DNA of 64,000 bases. Source: a virus. Both the position numbers and the translations under genes were made by a program. The DNA lies in IMG/VR virus record IMGVR_UViG_3300042566_002057, positions 1-64,000 of that record; one strand, given 5' to 3'. Below are positions 46,136 through 55,732 of the stretch, one piece after another (within the stretch, counting starts at the first letter, position 1; the number at the start of each line of letters is the position of its first letter). The notes beneath the pieces were generated by a model. That model saw only the letters and a program-made list of their open reading frames with translations, made no database searches and was not told where the DNA came from.

Positions 46136-46512
46136 TAGATAGTTGGATGAAAATAGACGATTCTTACTTTGATGTGAATATCATTAGTACTCAGTTAAGT
46201 ATTGGATCACATGCTAATCTAAATATAAGTCTAAACACTATAAAAAATCCAGACTGTTATGGTTTTTTTACCAACTGGTTTGATAGTTCTTCTATAAGAA
46301 CTGGATATGCTAGTCAATATAAAAAAGATATATCATGTAAAAACTTTGACTCAAAAGGTTGTTTTATTAAAGCAATTGATTTTGATCCAAACACAAACAC
46401 TTTGAGTGTTGATGTTTCTTGTGATTATTTACAAACAGCAAATGTATCTGAAAGAAGAGATTCTAAAATCGATGAACTGTTAAACGAAACTTATAACAAA
46501 AAAACAATATAA
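46132..46512 (+). CDS. Hypothetical protein (126 aa)
   Basis: ATGA overlap with the Pth2-like gene. Beta-rich with S-I-G-S-H-A-N-L-N-I-S and C-F-I-K-A-I-D-F-D. Not recognised; likely co-translated with its neighbour. Confidence 0.55.
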   Translation: MIDSWMKIDDSYFDVNIISTQLSIGSHANLNISLNTIKNPDCYGFFTNWFDSSSIRTGYASQYKKDISCKNFDSKGCFIKAIDFDPNTNTLSVDVSCDYLQTANVSERRDSKIDELLNETYNKKTI

Positions 46513-46535
46513 ATTAAAATCTAAAATAAAGTTCT

Positions 46536-48644
46536 ATGGAAGAAAACAAACAATACTTAGAGACTGTACCTGATGTAAGAGCAGCTCTTGAAGACGATGA
46601 TGATGATAGAGGATATGGTTCCTCAAAAAAATCAGAGTCTAAATCTAAGACTCCGGTCTTAGATACTTACAGCCGAGACCTTACTAAAATGGCCGAAGAT
46701 GGTAGACTTGATCCTATCGTAGGTAGAGAAAAAGAAATTGAAAGAGTTTCACAAATTTTATCTCGTAGAAAAAAGAACAATCCAATTTTAATTGGTGAAC
46801 CAGGTGTTGGTAAATCTTCTATTGCGGAAGGTTTAGCTTTAAGAATCGTTCAGAGAAAAGTTTCAAGATTACTTTTCAATAAAAGAATCGTTATGCTTGA
46901 CTTAGCTTCTATGGTTGCTGGTACTAAATATCGTGGTCAGTTTGAGGAAAGAATTAAAGCTCTTATGGCTGAAATGGAAAAAGAACCAGATGTAATTCTT
47001 TTCATTGATGAAATTCACACAATGATTGGGGCTGGTGGTGCTTCTGGATCATTAGATGCTTCTAATATGTTCAAACCGGCACTTGCACGTGGTGAAATCC
47101 AAATCATCGGAGCTACTACTTTGGATGAATATAGAAAACACATTGAGAAAGACGGAGCTCTTGAAAGAAGATTCCAAAAAGTAACTGTTGAACCTGCTAC
47201 TTCTGATGAGTCAATTCAGATTCTTAATAACATTAAAGACAAGTATGAATACCATCATAATGTTACTTACACTGAAGGTGCTATCAAAGCTTGTGTTGAA
47301 TTAACAAATCGTTATCTTACTGATAGACATTTACCAGATAAAGCAATTGATGCTTTAGATGAAGTAGGTGCTCGTGTTCATATTTCTAACATCAACGTTC
47401 CTAAAGAAATTACAGACATTGAGAAGAAGATTGTTGAAATTAAAGAAAAGAAAAACGATGTAATTCGTTCTCAAAAATATGAAGAGGCGGCTCGTCTTCG
47501 TGATGTTGAACGTCAACTTAATACCGAACTTGAAGAAGCAAGAAAAGCTTGGGAAGAAGAACAAAAAAATCATCGTCAAATTGTAAATGAAGAAGCTGTT
47601 GCTGAAGTTGTTTCAATGATGTGTGGTATTCCTTTACAAAAGATTTCACAAAACGAGAATGACAAACTTGCTAAGATGCCAGAGAGTATTCAAGGTAAAG
47701 TAATTGGTCAAGATGAAGCTGTTGGAAAGATTGTAAAAGCGATTCAACGTGGTCGAGTTGGTCTTAAAGATCCTAATAAACCAATTGGTTCATTTATGTT
47801 CTTAGGACCTACGGGTGTTGGTAAAACACAATTGGCTAAAGTTTTGGCGAAGTATCTATTTGACTCAGAAGATTCTTTAATTAGAATTGATATGTCTGAG
47901 TATATGGAAAAATTCGCAGTATCTCGTTTGATTGGAGCGCCCCCGGGATATGTTGGTCACGATGAAGGTGGTCAGTTAACTGAAAAAGTTAGACGTAAAC
48001 CTTATTCGGTAGTTCTTTTAGATGAGATTGAAAAAGCTCACCCTGAAGTATTTAACTTACTTCTACAAGTTCTTGATGATGGTCAATTGACTGACTCACT
48101 TGGTAGAAAAGTAAACTTTAAGAACACCATTATCATTATGACTTCTAATACTGGTTCTCGTCAGTTGAAGGACTTTGGAACTGGTGTAGGATTTGCTACT
48201 AAACACAAAGAAGATAAAAAAGATGAAGAAGCAAATGCTGTGATTGAAAAAGAACTTAAAAAGAAATTTGCTCCAGAATTCTTAAACCGTGTTGATGATG
48301 TTGTGATGTTTAACTCTCTTGAAAAAGAAGACATCAATAAAATTATCAAAATTGAGTTAGAAAGACTTGTTGATAGAGTGAAACAAATGGAATACAATCT
48401 TGAAATTACAGATAATGCCGTTGAATACATTGCTTCACAAGGATTTGATCCTCAATACGGAGCTCGTCCTCTAAAAAGAGCGATTCAGAAAAATGTAGAA
48501 GATGTTCTTACTGAAGAAATTATTACATCAAATCCAGAAAAGAATTCACTTATGATATTGGATTACAATTCTGAGGATGATAAAATGGTCGTCATTTTAG
48601 AAAAGAAGAAAAAAACTACTCGTAAGAAGAAAACTGAAGAGTAA
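46536..48644 (+). CDS. clpC: ClpC-like AAA+ unfoldase lacking the N-domain
   Basis: A 702-residue protein with two AAA+ modules. D1: G-E-P-G-V-G-K-S (87-94), I-D-E-I-H. A UVR-like coil ([11 protein letters not shown]) follows. D2: [23 protein letters not shown] near residue 550 fits the ClpP-docking loop (VGF in ClpC). The usual ~145-residue adaptor-binding N-domain is replaced by a short acidic/polar segment. It could redirect host ClpP proteolysis to new substrates. C-terminus Lys-rich. Confidence 0.9.
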   Translation: MEENKQYLETVPDVRAALEDDDDDRGYGSSKKSESKSKTPVLDTYSRDLTKMAEDGRLDPIVGREKEIERVSQILSRRKKNNPILIGEPGVGKSSIAEGLALRIVQRKVSRLLFNKRIVMLDLASMVAGTKYRGQFEERIKALMAEMEKEPDVILFIDEIHTMIGAGGASGSLDASNMFKPALARGEIQIIGATTLDEYRKHIEKDGALERRFQKVTVEPATSDESIQILNNIKDKYEYHHNVTYTEGAIKACVELTNRYLTDRHLPDKAIDALDEVGARVHISNINVPKEITDIEKKIVEIKEKKNDVIRSQKYEEAARLRDVERQLNTELEEARKAWEEEQKNHRQIVNEEAVAEVVSMMCGIPLQKISQNENDKLAKMPESIQGKVIGQDEAVGKIVKAIQRGRVGLKDPNKPIGSFMFLGPTGVGKTQLAKVLAKYLFDSEDSLIRIDMSEYMEKFAVSRLIGAPPGYVGHDEGGQLTEKVRRKPYSVVLLDEIEKAHPEVFNLLLQVLDDGQLTDSLGRKVNFKNTIIIMTSNTGSRQLKDFGTGVGFATKHKEDKKDEEANAVIEKELKKKFAPEFLNRVDDVVMFNSLEKEDINKIIKIELERLVDRVKQMEYNLEITDNAVEYIASQGFDPQYGARPLKRAIQKNVEDVLTEEIITSNPEKNSLMILDYNSEDDKMVVILEKKKKTTRKKKTEE

Positions 48645-48669
48645 AAATTAAAAGAGAGAGTATTATTAA

Positions 48670-49593
48670 ATGAATAAAGATTCTAAAATTTATGTAGCTG
48701 GTCATCGAGGTATGGTTGGATCTGCAATAGTAAGAAGACTAGAAGAGTTAGGTTACACTAACATTGTTACTGCTCCACGAAATAAACTAAACCTATTAGA
48801 CCAGTCGGAGGTTGATAATTTCTTCACAAAACAAAAGCCAGAATATGTTTTTTTAGCAGCAGCTAAGGTTGGTGGTATAAAAGCCAACAGTGAAATGAAA
48901 GGAGATTTCATCTATGATAATCTTATGATACAAACAAATGTCATTAGAGCTTGTAAAGAACAAGGTGTAGAAAAATTACTTTTTTTAGGGAGTTCTTGTA
49001 TTTATCCAAAGTTAGCACCTCAACCTATCAAAGAAGATTACTTACTAAGTGGTAAGTTAGAACCAACTAATGATGCTTATGCTATTTCTAAAATAGCCGG
49101 AATCATGATGTGTCAGTCATTTAATCAACAATATGGAACTAATTTCATCTCAGTAATGCCAACTAATCTTTATGGTAAAAATGATAATTATGATTTAAAT
49201 AATTCTCACGTTTTACCTGCTATGATTCGTAAGTTTCACGAAGCTAAGTTAGAAGGAAAAGATAAAGTTGAAATTTGGGGAACTGGTACTCCAATGCGTG
49301 AGTTTCTTTATGTAGATGACTTAGCAGATGCTTGTGTTTATCTTATGAGCAGTTATGACGAATCTGAAATAGTAAATATTGGAACAGGTGAAGATATAAC
49401 AATTAAAGACTTAGCTTACTTAGTAAAAGATGTTGTTGATTTTCAAGGTGAAATTTATTTTAACACTGACATGCCGGATGGAACACCTAGAAAACTTTTA
49501 GACGTATCAAAACTAAAAGATTTAGGTTGGACCTACAAAACATCTCTTAAAGAGGGAATACAAAAAACTTACTTAGATTATGTCAGTAAATAA
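48670..49593 (+). CDS. fcl: GDP-L-fucose synthase
   Basis: A 307-residue SDR enzyme: V-A-G-H-R-G-M-V-G-S (8-17) binds NADP, S-S-C-I-Y-P (catalytic Cys) at ~109-114, Y-A-I-S-K (Tyr/Lys pair) and S-H-V-L-P-A (His) are all present. It epimerises and reduces GDP-4-keto-6-deoxymannose to GDP-L-fucose. It opens the glycan operon, and overlaps gmd by 14 nt, so the two fucose-pathway genes are coupled. Confidence 0.93.
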   Translation: MNKDSKIYVAGHRGMVGSAIVRRLEELGYTNIVTAPRNKLNLLDQSEVDNFFTKQKPEYVFLAAAKVGGIKANSEMKGDFIYDNLMIQTNVIRACKEQGVEKLLFLGSSCIYPKLAPQPIKEDYLLSGKLEPTNDAYAISKIAGIMMCQSFNQQYGTNFISVMPTNLYGKNDNYDLNNSHVLPAMIRKFHEAKLEGKDKVEIWGTGTPMREFLYVDDLADACVYLMSSYDESEIVNIGTGEDITIKDLAYLVKDVVDFQGEIYFNTDMPDGTPRKLLDVSKLKDLGWTYKTSLKEGIQKTYLDYVSK

Positions 49594-50620
49594 AAAAGCT
49601 TTAATAACTGGAATTACCGGAATGGATGGTTCACACTTAGCTGAACTACTACTTGAAAAAGGATATGAAGTTCACGGTATTATTAGAAGAACATCAACTT
49701 TTAACACAGTTAGAATTGACCATATCTTCGATAGATTAAAATTACACTATGGTGATGTCACGGATCCATTAGTTATTTCTAGTCTAATCTCAGAAATTCA
49801 ACCTGATGAGGTTTACAATTTAGCAGCTCAATCTCATGTTAAGGTTTCATTTGAAATACCTTATTATACTGCTCAAGTTGATGGACTTGGAACACTTGTT
49901 GTATTGGATGCTGTTAGAAATCACTGTCCAAAAGCTAAAGTTTATCAAGCATCAACTTCAGAACTTTATGGTGGTATGGGTTATAATATGCCAGAAACTG
50001 GATATACTGAAGAATCTAAAATGCATCCAAGAAGTCCTTATGGAGTTGCTAAATTATATGGTCTTTGGATTACTAAAAATTATAGAGAATCATATAATAT
50101 GTTTATCTGTAATGGTATTCTTTTTAACCACGAAGGTGAGCGTAGGGGAGAAACATTTGTTACTCGTAAAATAACTTTAGCACTCGCTAAGATTAAAAAA
50201 TCTATTGAAAATGGTGAAGACTTCCAAACATTAAAATTAGGCAATCTTTATTCCAAAAGAGACTGGGGATATGCCAAAGATTATGTAAGGGGTATGTGGA
50301 TGATGTTACAAAAAGATGAACCAGATGATTATGTATTATCAACAAATGAAACATACTCAATTAAAGAGTTTGTTGAAATGGCTTGTAAAGAGTGTGGTTG
50401 GAACATAAACTGGATCGGTGAAGGTGTAAATGAAAAAGGAATTTTAGATAATGGATTAACTATTATAGAAGTAAGTCCAAAATACTATAGACCAGCTGAA
50501 GTACAAATACTCTTAGGTGATTATACAAAAGCTAAAGAAAAATTAAACTGGATTCCAGAAGTAAAACTTCCAGAGTTAGTTAAAATCATGATGCAACATG
50601 ATATTAAAAATATAAAATAA
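49580..50620 (+). CDS. gmd: GDP-mannose 4,6-dehydratase
   Basis: A 346-residue SDR: T-G-I-T-G-M-D-G-S (10-18) cofactor loop, R-R-T-S-T-F, A-A-Q-S-H-V and S-P-Y-G-V-A-K (Tyr/Lys). It converts GDP-mannose to GDP-4-keto-6-deoxymannose, the substrate of Fcl encoded just upstream. A second, shorter homologue is at 55725. Confidence 0.93.
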   Translation: MSVNKKALITGITGMDGSHLAELLLEKGYEVHGIIRRTSTFNTVRIDHIFDRLKLHYGDVTDPLVISSLISEIQPDEVYNLAAQSHVKVSFEIPYYTAQVDGLGTLVVLDAVRNHCPKAKVYQASTSELYGGMGYNMPETGYTEESKMHPRSPYGVAKLYGLWITKNYRESYNMFICNGILFNHEGERRGETFVTRKITLALAKIKKSIENGEDFQTLKLGNLYSKRDWGYAKDYVRGMWMMLQKDEPDDYVLSTNETYSIKEFVEMACKECGWNINWIGEGVNEKGILDNGLTIIEVSPKYYRPAEVQILLGDYTKAKEKLNWIPEVKLPELVKIMMQHDIKNIK

Positions 50621-50623
50621 AAG

Positions 50624-51328
50624 ATGATACATATTTTATGGTGTACACTTAGACCTTCTCAATTTATTAACATGCATCAGGAGTGGATGAGAAGAGCTGA
50701 AAATCCTGAAAACATACAAACTTATGTGGCTGTCAATTGGGAACAACACGCAAACGAATTAAGAGATTACTTAAAAAAGAATTATTTAATTACACTTAAT
50801 ACTAATCGTATTGGTGTTTGTTATCCATCATATCAATTATCTTCTAACTTAGGTGTAAATATGGGTCAATGTAAAGATGATGATATTGTTGTTTTTGCAT
50901 CTGATGATTTTATGGCACCTCAAGGATGGGACACTTATCTTATTGATAAATTAAAAGAAAGAACATCTGCTCTTTTTGTAAGAGATGGTTATCAACTACC
51001 AGACTCTTCTAATATGTTACATCCAGCAATCACTATTCCAATTATGACATATGATTGTTTACTAAAGATAAACAGAGCTATTTATCATCCATCTTATAAC
51101 CATATGTTTTCAGATTGTGAGCTTTATCTAACATTAAAAGATTTAGGTCTTTTATATGATGATAGATTAAATGATGAAACAACATTTGAGCATCACCATT
51201 ATGCCGCTGGTAAAAGAACTGCTGACCAGGCCGACCAAGCTTATAGTAATAAGTGGAAAGAAGATGAGATAACTTGGAATAAAAGAAAAGATATGTCAGT
51301 AGAAGAAAGAATTTTAGTATCGGAATGA
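50624..51328 (+). CDS. Glycosyltransferase-like protein (GT-A type)
   Basis: A 234-residue protein with V-V-F-A-S-D-D-F-M-A-P (about 87-97), the strand-plus-acid motif of GT-A glycosyltransferases, and an H-H-H-Y stretch near 195. Sugar and acceptor not predictable. Overlaps the GT10 gene by 4 nt. Confidence 0.65.
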   Translation: MIHILWCTLRPSQFINMHQEWMRRAENPENIQTYVAVNWEQHANELRDYLKKNYLITLNTNRIGVCYPSYQLSSNLGVNMGQCKDDDIVVFASDDFMAPQGWDTYLIDKLKERTSALFVRDGYQLPDSSNMLHPAITIPIMTYDCLLKINRAIYHPSYNHMFSDCELYLTLKDLGLLYDDRLNDETTFEHHHYAAGKRTADQADQAYSNKWKEDEITWNKRKDMSVEERILVSE

Positions 51329-52155
51329 AAAAGAAAATTAAAATAGACTTTACAGACTTCTGGGGTGGATTTGATAAGACAAATAATTACTTCTACAACT
51401 TATTGAAAGATGAATTTGATGTGGTGATAACTTCTAATCCTGACTTTTTATTTTTCTCTGTTTTTGGTAACCAACATCAAAATTATAAGTGTAAAAAGAT
51501 TTTTTACACTGGTGAGAATGTTGCACCACCGTTAGGATATTGTGATTACTCTTTCTCATTCGATTATTTAGATGATGTGAGAAACTATAGACTACCACAT
51601 TATTTATTATATGATGGTTATTATGAATTAGAAAGAGAAAAGATAATTGATAATAGTTTATCCAATCGTAAGTTTTGTAATTTTATTGCTTCTAATGGTA
51701 ATTGTCAAGAAAGAAATCAATTTGTTCAATTATTATCACAGTATAAAAAAGTAGATTGTGGTGGTCAATGGATGAATAACATTGGTTATGCGGTAACTGA
51801 TAAGAGAAAATTTCAATCAGAATATAAATTTTCCATCTCATTTGAGAATAATGCTTATAGACCTCAATTTCCTGGATACACGACTGAGAAAATTATGGAA
51901 CCTATGACAGTCAACTCAATGCCAATATACTGGGGTAATCCAGAGATTTATAAAGAATTTAATACTAAATCTTTTGTAAATTTTTACGATTTCAACAATA
52001 TAAACGAAATGGTTGACTATATTATAGAACTCGATAAGAATGATAACTTATATTTAGATAAGTTAAGAGAACATTGGTTTGTTAATAATGAAACACCAAC
52101 TAATAATAAGATAGAAAATATAAAGTCTTTCTTATATAAAATATTTAATAACTAA
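51325..52155 (+). CDS. GT10 fucosyltransferase
   Basis: A 276-residue protein with the GT10 (alpha-1,3/4-fucosyltransferase) signature: F-S-I-S-F-E-N-N near 165, Y-T-T-E-K-I-M-E-P-M near 186-195, then P-I-Y-W-G-N-P and F-V-N-F. It would use the GDP-fucose made by Gmd and Fcl from the same operon to fucosylate a phage or host glycan. Confidence 0.88.
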   Translation: MKKKIKIDFTDFWGGFDKTNNYFYNLLKDEFDVVITSNPDFLFFSVFGNQHQNYKCKKIFYTGENVAPPLGYCDYSFSFDYLDDVRNYRLPHYLLYDGYYELEREKIIDNSLSNRKFCNFIASNGNCQERNQFVQLLSQYKKVDCGGQWMNNIGYAVTDKRKFQSEYKFSISFENNAYRPQFPGYTTEKIMEPMTVNSMPIYWGNPEIYKEFNTKSFVNFYDFNNINEMVDYIIELDKNDNLYLDKLREHWFVNNETPTNNKIENIKSFLYKIFNN

Positions 52156-52779
52156 ATGACTGGAATAGTAGTAGCAAGATACAATGAAGACACAAAGTGG
52201 TTAGAAGAATTTAATGATTTTAATATTCACTTGTATAATAAAGGTGAAGATGAATTAGTAAATTCAATAAAACTACCAAATGTTGGAAGAGAAGCACATA
52301 CTTATCTAACACATATTGTTAATAATTATGATAATCTTGATGATGTTATAATTTTCACTCAGGGTAATCCTGATCACGCCTCTGATATAAATGAATTTAG
52401 AAGTTTAGAAAACTTCAGTGGTTACAAAACATTTGTTGAATATTATGGGAATATGACTGATGGTGAAATAATATCTAGAAAGAATCAACCAGGTGCTTAT
52501 TGGATGGCTTTTTCACAAAGAAGTCAAATAACACCAAATGTTGTTTACAAATTTCTATATGGAAAAGAAATTTCTAATTGTTGGGTTGCTGTTTGTGCAA
52601 TTTTTGCGGTAGACAAAGAAACAATATTAAAACACCCAAAAGAAAAATACCAACAATTACTTATGTTATTTGATAGACCAGATTTTAACTGGATGGCTTA
52701 TGTTCTTGAATATAGTTGGACACTTATGTTTAAACCAGAGGGATTCAATACTGAAGAAGTAAAAGAAAATATAATATAA
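52156..52779 (+). CDS. DUF3431-like protein
   Basis: A 207-residue protein. N-V-G-R-E-A-H-T-Y-L-T-H-I-V-N-N-Y (about 42-58), I-I-F-T-Q-G-N-P-D-H and an aromatic C-terminal half match DUF3431-type proteins, often found near polysaccharide genes and regarded as glycos(yl)transferase-related. Starts directly after the GT10 stop. Confidence 0.7.
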   Translation: MTGIVVARYNEDTKWLEEFNDFNIHLYNKGEDELVNSIKLPNVGREAHTYLTHIVNNYDNLDDVIIFTQGNPDHASDINEFRSLENFSGYKTFVEYYGNMTDGEIISRKNQPGAYWMAFSQRSQITPNVVYKFLYGKEISNCWVAVCAIFAVDKETILKHPKEKYQQLLMLFDRPDFNWMAYVLEYSWTLMFKPEGFNTEEVKENII

Positions 52780-52827
52780 ATGAATTTTTATTACAAAACA
52801 ATAAGATAAATAATTATAAAATTAAAT

Positions 52828-54063
52828 ATGAAACAAATTTCACAAATTGAAAATAAAGAAAAAAATATCAATTGTTTAATATCAGGTGAGCAACTATTAA
52901 AGATATTAGATTTTGGAATGCATCCTTACGCAGATACATTTATTCCTGAAAATTTAGTTGATAAAAGTGAACCTGTATTTCCATTAGAAGTTTACTTGAA
53001 TCCTAATAATGGTAATATACAATTAGGTTGTGTTACAAACGATTTTGATAGATATAATTTATATGATTACTCATATACTTCATCTAACTCAAATTTTTCT
53101 AAAACACACTGGAGAAAATATAAAGATAGAATTGTAGAAAAATTCAATCCAGTTGATAAGTTTATCATTGAAGTAGGATCTAACGATGGTTTTTTATTAG
53201 GTATGTTCTCTGAATCAAATTCAATTCTTGGGGTTGATTCTTCGAAACAAATGGTAGATGTTGCTAATAGTAATGGTGTGAGAAGTATTCATAGAATTTT
53301 TAATACTGATACCGCTAATGAAATAAAAAGTAATTATGGTTTGTGTGATATACTTATTGCGAATAATGTATTTAATCACTCTAATAATCCTGTAGACTTT
53401 GCAACTGGTGTGTCTAACATTCTAAATACCGATGGTGTTTTTGTATTTGAATTACCCTACTGGTTTGATACTGTAAGAAGTGGTAAATTTGATCAAGTTT
53501 ATCATGAGCACATAAGCTACTTCACAGTAAATTCAGCTTATCATTTACTAAAAAAGGCAAATTTAGAAATCTTTGATGTAGAATTAGTTGACTACCACGG
53601 TGGAAGTATAAGAGTTTACTCTAGAAAATCATCAAGTCCTAAAATGAATCCATTAGTCAAGAAACTAATAGATGATGAAGTGTCATATGGTTTATTTAAC
53701 TCTGAGACATATGTAAAATGGCAGAAAGAACTTGAACTTAAAAGAAATCAATTTTTATCTGAAATATTTGATCTTAAGATTAAAAATCCTAATTCAATAA
53801 TAATAGGTGTTGGTGCTGCAGCTAAAGCAAATACATTTCTTAATTATTACAGAATTGATAAAAGTATATTAAATTATATCACTGATTCGTCAGAGTATAA
53901 AATTGGAAAACTTACACCACTTAGTAGGATTCCAATTGTATCAGATGATATTTTTTCCGAGTTTGATGATGTTTACGCGATGATTTTATCTTGGAACATT
54001 TCACAAGATTTGATAGATATACTTAAAAAAATAAATCCAAAAATTAAATTTATAAAAATATGA
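52828..54063 (+). CDS. Sugar C-methyltransferase-like SAM enzyme
   Basis: A 411-residue protein with the layout of Methyltransf_13/12/14 sugar methyltransferases. SAM motif V-G-S-N-D-G-F-L-L near residue 114, V-Y-H-E-H-I-S-Y-F-T near 230, G-G-S-I-R-V and I-G-V-G-A-A-A-K-A-N near 330. The usual zinc-binding Cys pairs at the N-terminus are largely missing. Likely acts on a 4-keto sugar nucleotide. The 48-nt gap before it is the longest in this part of the operon. Confidence 0.8.
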   Translation: MKQISQIENKEKNINCLISGEQLLKILDFGMHPYADTFIPENLVDKSEPVFPLEVYLNPNNGNIQLGCVTNDFDRYNLYDYSYTSSNSNFSKTHWRKYKDRIVEKFNPVDKFIIEVGSNDGFLLGMFSESNSILGVDSSKQMVDVANSNGVRSIHRIFNTDTANEIKSNYGLCDILIANNVFNHSNNPVDFATGVSNILNTDGVFVFELPYWFDTVRSGKFDQVYHEHISYFTVNSAYHLLKKANLEIFDVELVDYHGGSIRVYSRKSSSPKMNPLVKKLIDDEVSYGLFNSETYVKWQKELELKRNQFLSEIFDLKIKNPNSIIIGVGAAAKANTFLNYYRIDKSILNYITDSSEYKIGKLTPLSRIPIVSDDIFSEFDDVYAMILSWNISQDLIDILKKINPKIKFIKI

Positions 54064-54464
54064 AAGTTATTAATATATTCGACGGAGATAATCCTAATTT
54101 AGAAGTTCATAGAGATGGTAGAGGAACTATCGCTGATATTTTTTACAATACAAAAATTGAGCATGTTGCAATTATTCAATCCGAACCTAATGTAATTAGA
54201 GGAAATCACTACCATAAAGAAACTACACAGTCTATGTTAATGACTAAAGGATCACTTGAATATTGGTACAAGCCAGTAGAAAGTGATGAGCCAGCTAAGA
54301 TGTATCTTTGTAAAGTTGGTGATCTAATCACAACTGGGCCATATGAAATACACGCTCTAAAAATTACAGAAGAAGGAAACGAATTTATTGTTTTTACAGA
54401 AGGTAAAAGAGGAGGAATGGATTATGAGTCCGATACTTATAGAGTTGATTCAATAATTCCATAA
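54060..54464 (+). CDS. Cupin-fold sugar isomerase/epimerase-like protein
   Basis: A 134-residue protein. D-G-R-G-T-I-A near 19, G-N-H-Y-H-K-E-T near 49, and I-H-A-L-K near 99 give the RmlC/FdtA-like cupin pattern. Probably modifies or binds a keto-deoxy sugar nucleotide. ATGA overlap with the methyltransferase. Confidence 0.75.
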   Translation: MKVINIFDGDNPNLEVHRDGRGTIADIFYNTKIEHVAIIQSEPNVIRGNHYHKETTQSMLMTKGSLEYWYKPVESDEPAKMYLCKVGDLITTGPYEIHALKITEEGNEFIVFTEGKRGGMDYESDTYRVDSIIP

Positions 54465-54486
54465 ACAGAATAAATTAATAAATTTT

Positions 54487-55008
54487 ATGAAAGTTGGTGA
54501 AGATGTTATCATAGATAATGATGTTGTATTTAAGAGACCTGAATTTGTCTCTATCGGAGATCATGTTGCAATTGACAAAGGATTTTATTGTACAACTAAA
54601 ATAGAGATAGGTAACTACGTTCACATATCACCATATGTAACTTGTATAGGTGGTGTAGATGGTCACTTCATTTGTAAAGGTTTTAACAACATTATGGCTG
54701 GAGCTAGAATAGTTTGTTCATCTGATAGGTTTGATGATAGTGGTTTATTTGGTGCTATGATTCCTAATCAACTAAAAGGAAATCAAATAATAAAACCTGT
54801 GATAATGGAAGAGTTCTCTAATATAGGAACGAATTCAATAGTGTTACCAGGTTCTATATTAAGAAAGGGTGTATTGTTAGCCGCTGGTTCTCTATTAATC
54901 GGAGATACAGAAGAATGGGGAGTTTATAAAGGAAATCCGGCTGTTTTGGTAAAAAAGATTAATCCTGAAAAAATTATAAAAAATGCAAAACTATTAGGTT
55001 ATGAGTAA
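54487..55008 (+). CDS. Left-handed beta-helix acyltransferase
   Basis: A 173-residue protein of hexapeptide repeats (I-G-D-H-V-A-I-D, I-G-N-Y-V-H-I, I-G-T-N-S-I-V) and the C-terminal G-V-Y-K-G-N-P-A segment typical of O- or N-acetyltransferases for sugars. Overlaps the next gene by 8 nt. Confidence 0.85.
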   Translation: MKVGEDVIIDNDVVFKRPEFVSIGDHVAIDKGFYCTTKIEIGNYVHISPYVTCIGGVDGHFICKGFNNIMAGARIVCSSDRFDDSGLFGAMIPNQLKGNQIIKPVIMEEFSNIGTNSIVLPGSILRKGVLLAAGSLLIGDTEEWGVYKGNPAVLVKKINPEKIIKNAKLLGYE

Positions 55009-55732
55009 ATATGTTTATAATAGTTGGCCTTTGGGTAAAGTCTCTAAAGATTTACAAAGACCAGAATTAGAAATAATAAAAGAAATGGGATATCATTGGT
55101 CGGATCCAAGAGATGTAATTGATATGTTTGAGGAAAAAATTGCTAAGTTTGCTGGTTCCAAATTTGCAGTTTCTGTAGATTGTTGTTCTAATGGACTTTT
55201 TCTTTGTATGAAATACCTACAAAGTATTTCGTCTGAAAATAAAAAATTAGAAGTTACTATCCCTAATAGAACTTATGTTTCAGTAGCTATGCAAATCAAA
55301 CATGCTGGTTGGATTCCTAAATTCGATGAGATTAACTGGAATGGTGTATATCAATTAGGTGATACAAGAATCTGGGATGGTGCTGGAAGATACACAAAGG
55401 ATATGTATTTAGGTGGTGATGTTTTACAAGTATTATCTTTTCAAATAAAAAAGAAAATTCCAATTGGTAAGGGTGGTGTTATTCTAACAGACGATGAACA
55501 AGCATATAACTGGTTGAAGTTAGCATCTTATGATGGTAGAGATTTAAGGACTCCTTATACAGATGAGAACCATATCAGACAAATAGGTTGGCATATGTAT
55601 ATGACACCTGAGGATGCCGCTAGAGGTATTATACTTATGGATAAAACACCTGAAATCAATGAAGACTTTCAAAATGATGGTATGTATCCAGAAATAAAAG
55701 AATTATTAAAAAATATAAATTTATATGAGTAA
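55001..55732 (+). CDS. Short DegT/DnrJ/EryC1-type aminotransferase
   Basis: A 243-residue protein versus the usual ~370. F-A-V-S-V-D-C-C-S-N-G-L (about 55-66) and S-F-Q-I-K-K-K-I-P-I-G-K-G-G-V (about 148-162, with the PLP lysine) are present. The central loop and C-terminal small domain are reduced. It may be a compact active version or have lost activity. Confidence 0.75.
   Translation: MSKYVYNSWPLGKVSKDLQRPELEIIKEMGYHWSDPRDVIDMFEEKIAKFAGSKFAVSVDCCSNGLFLCMKYLQSISSENKKLEVTIPNRTYVSVAMQIKHAGWIPKFDEINWNGVYQLGDTRIWDGAGRYTKDMYLGGDVLQVLSFQIKKKIPIGKGGVILTDDEQAYNWLKLASYDGRDLRTPYTDENHIRQIGWHMYMTPEDAARGIILMDKTPEINEDFQNDGMYPEIKELLKNINLYE

Noticed and set aside
49836-50174. Plus-strand frame inside gmd
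   Set aside because: Lies entirely within the well-supported gmd gene in another frame and has no recognisable protein pattern.
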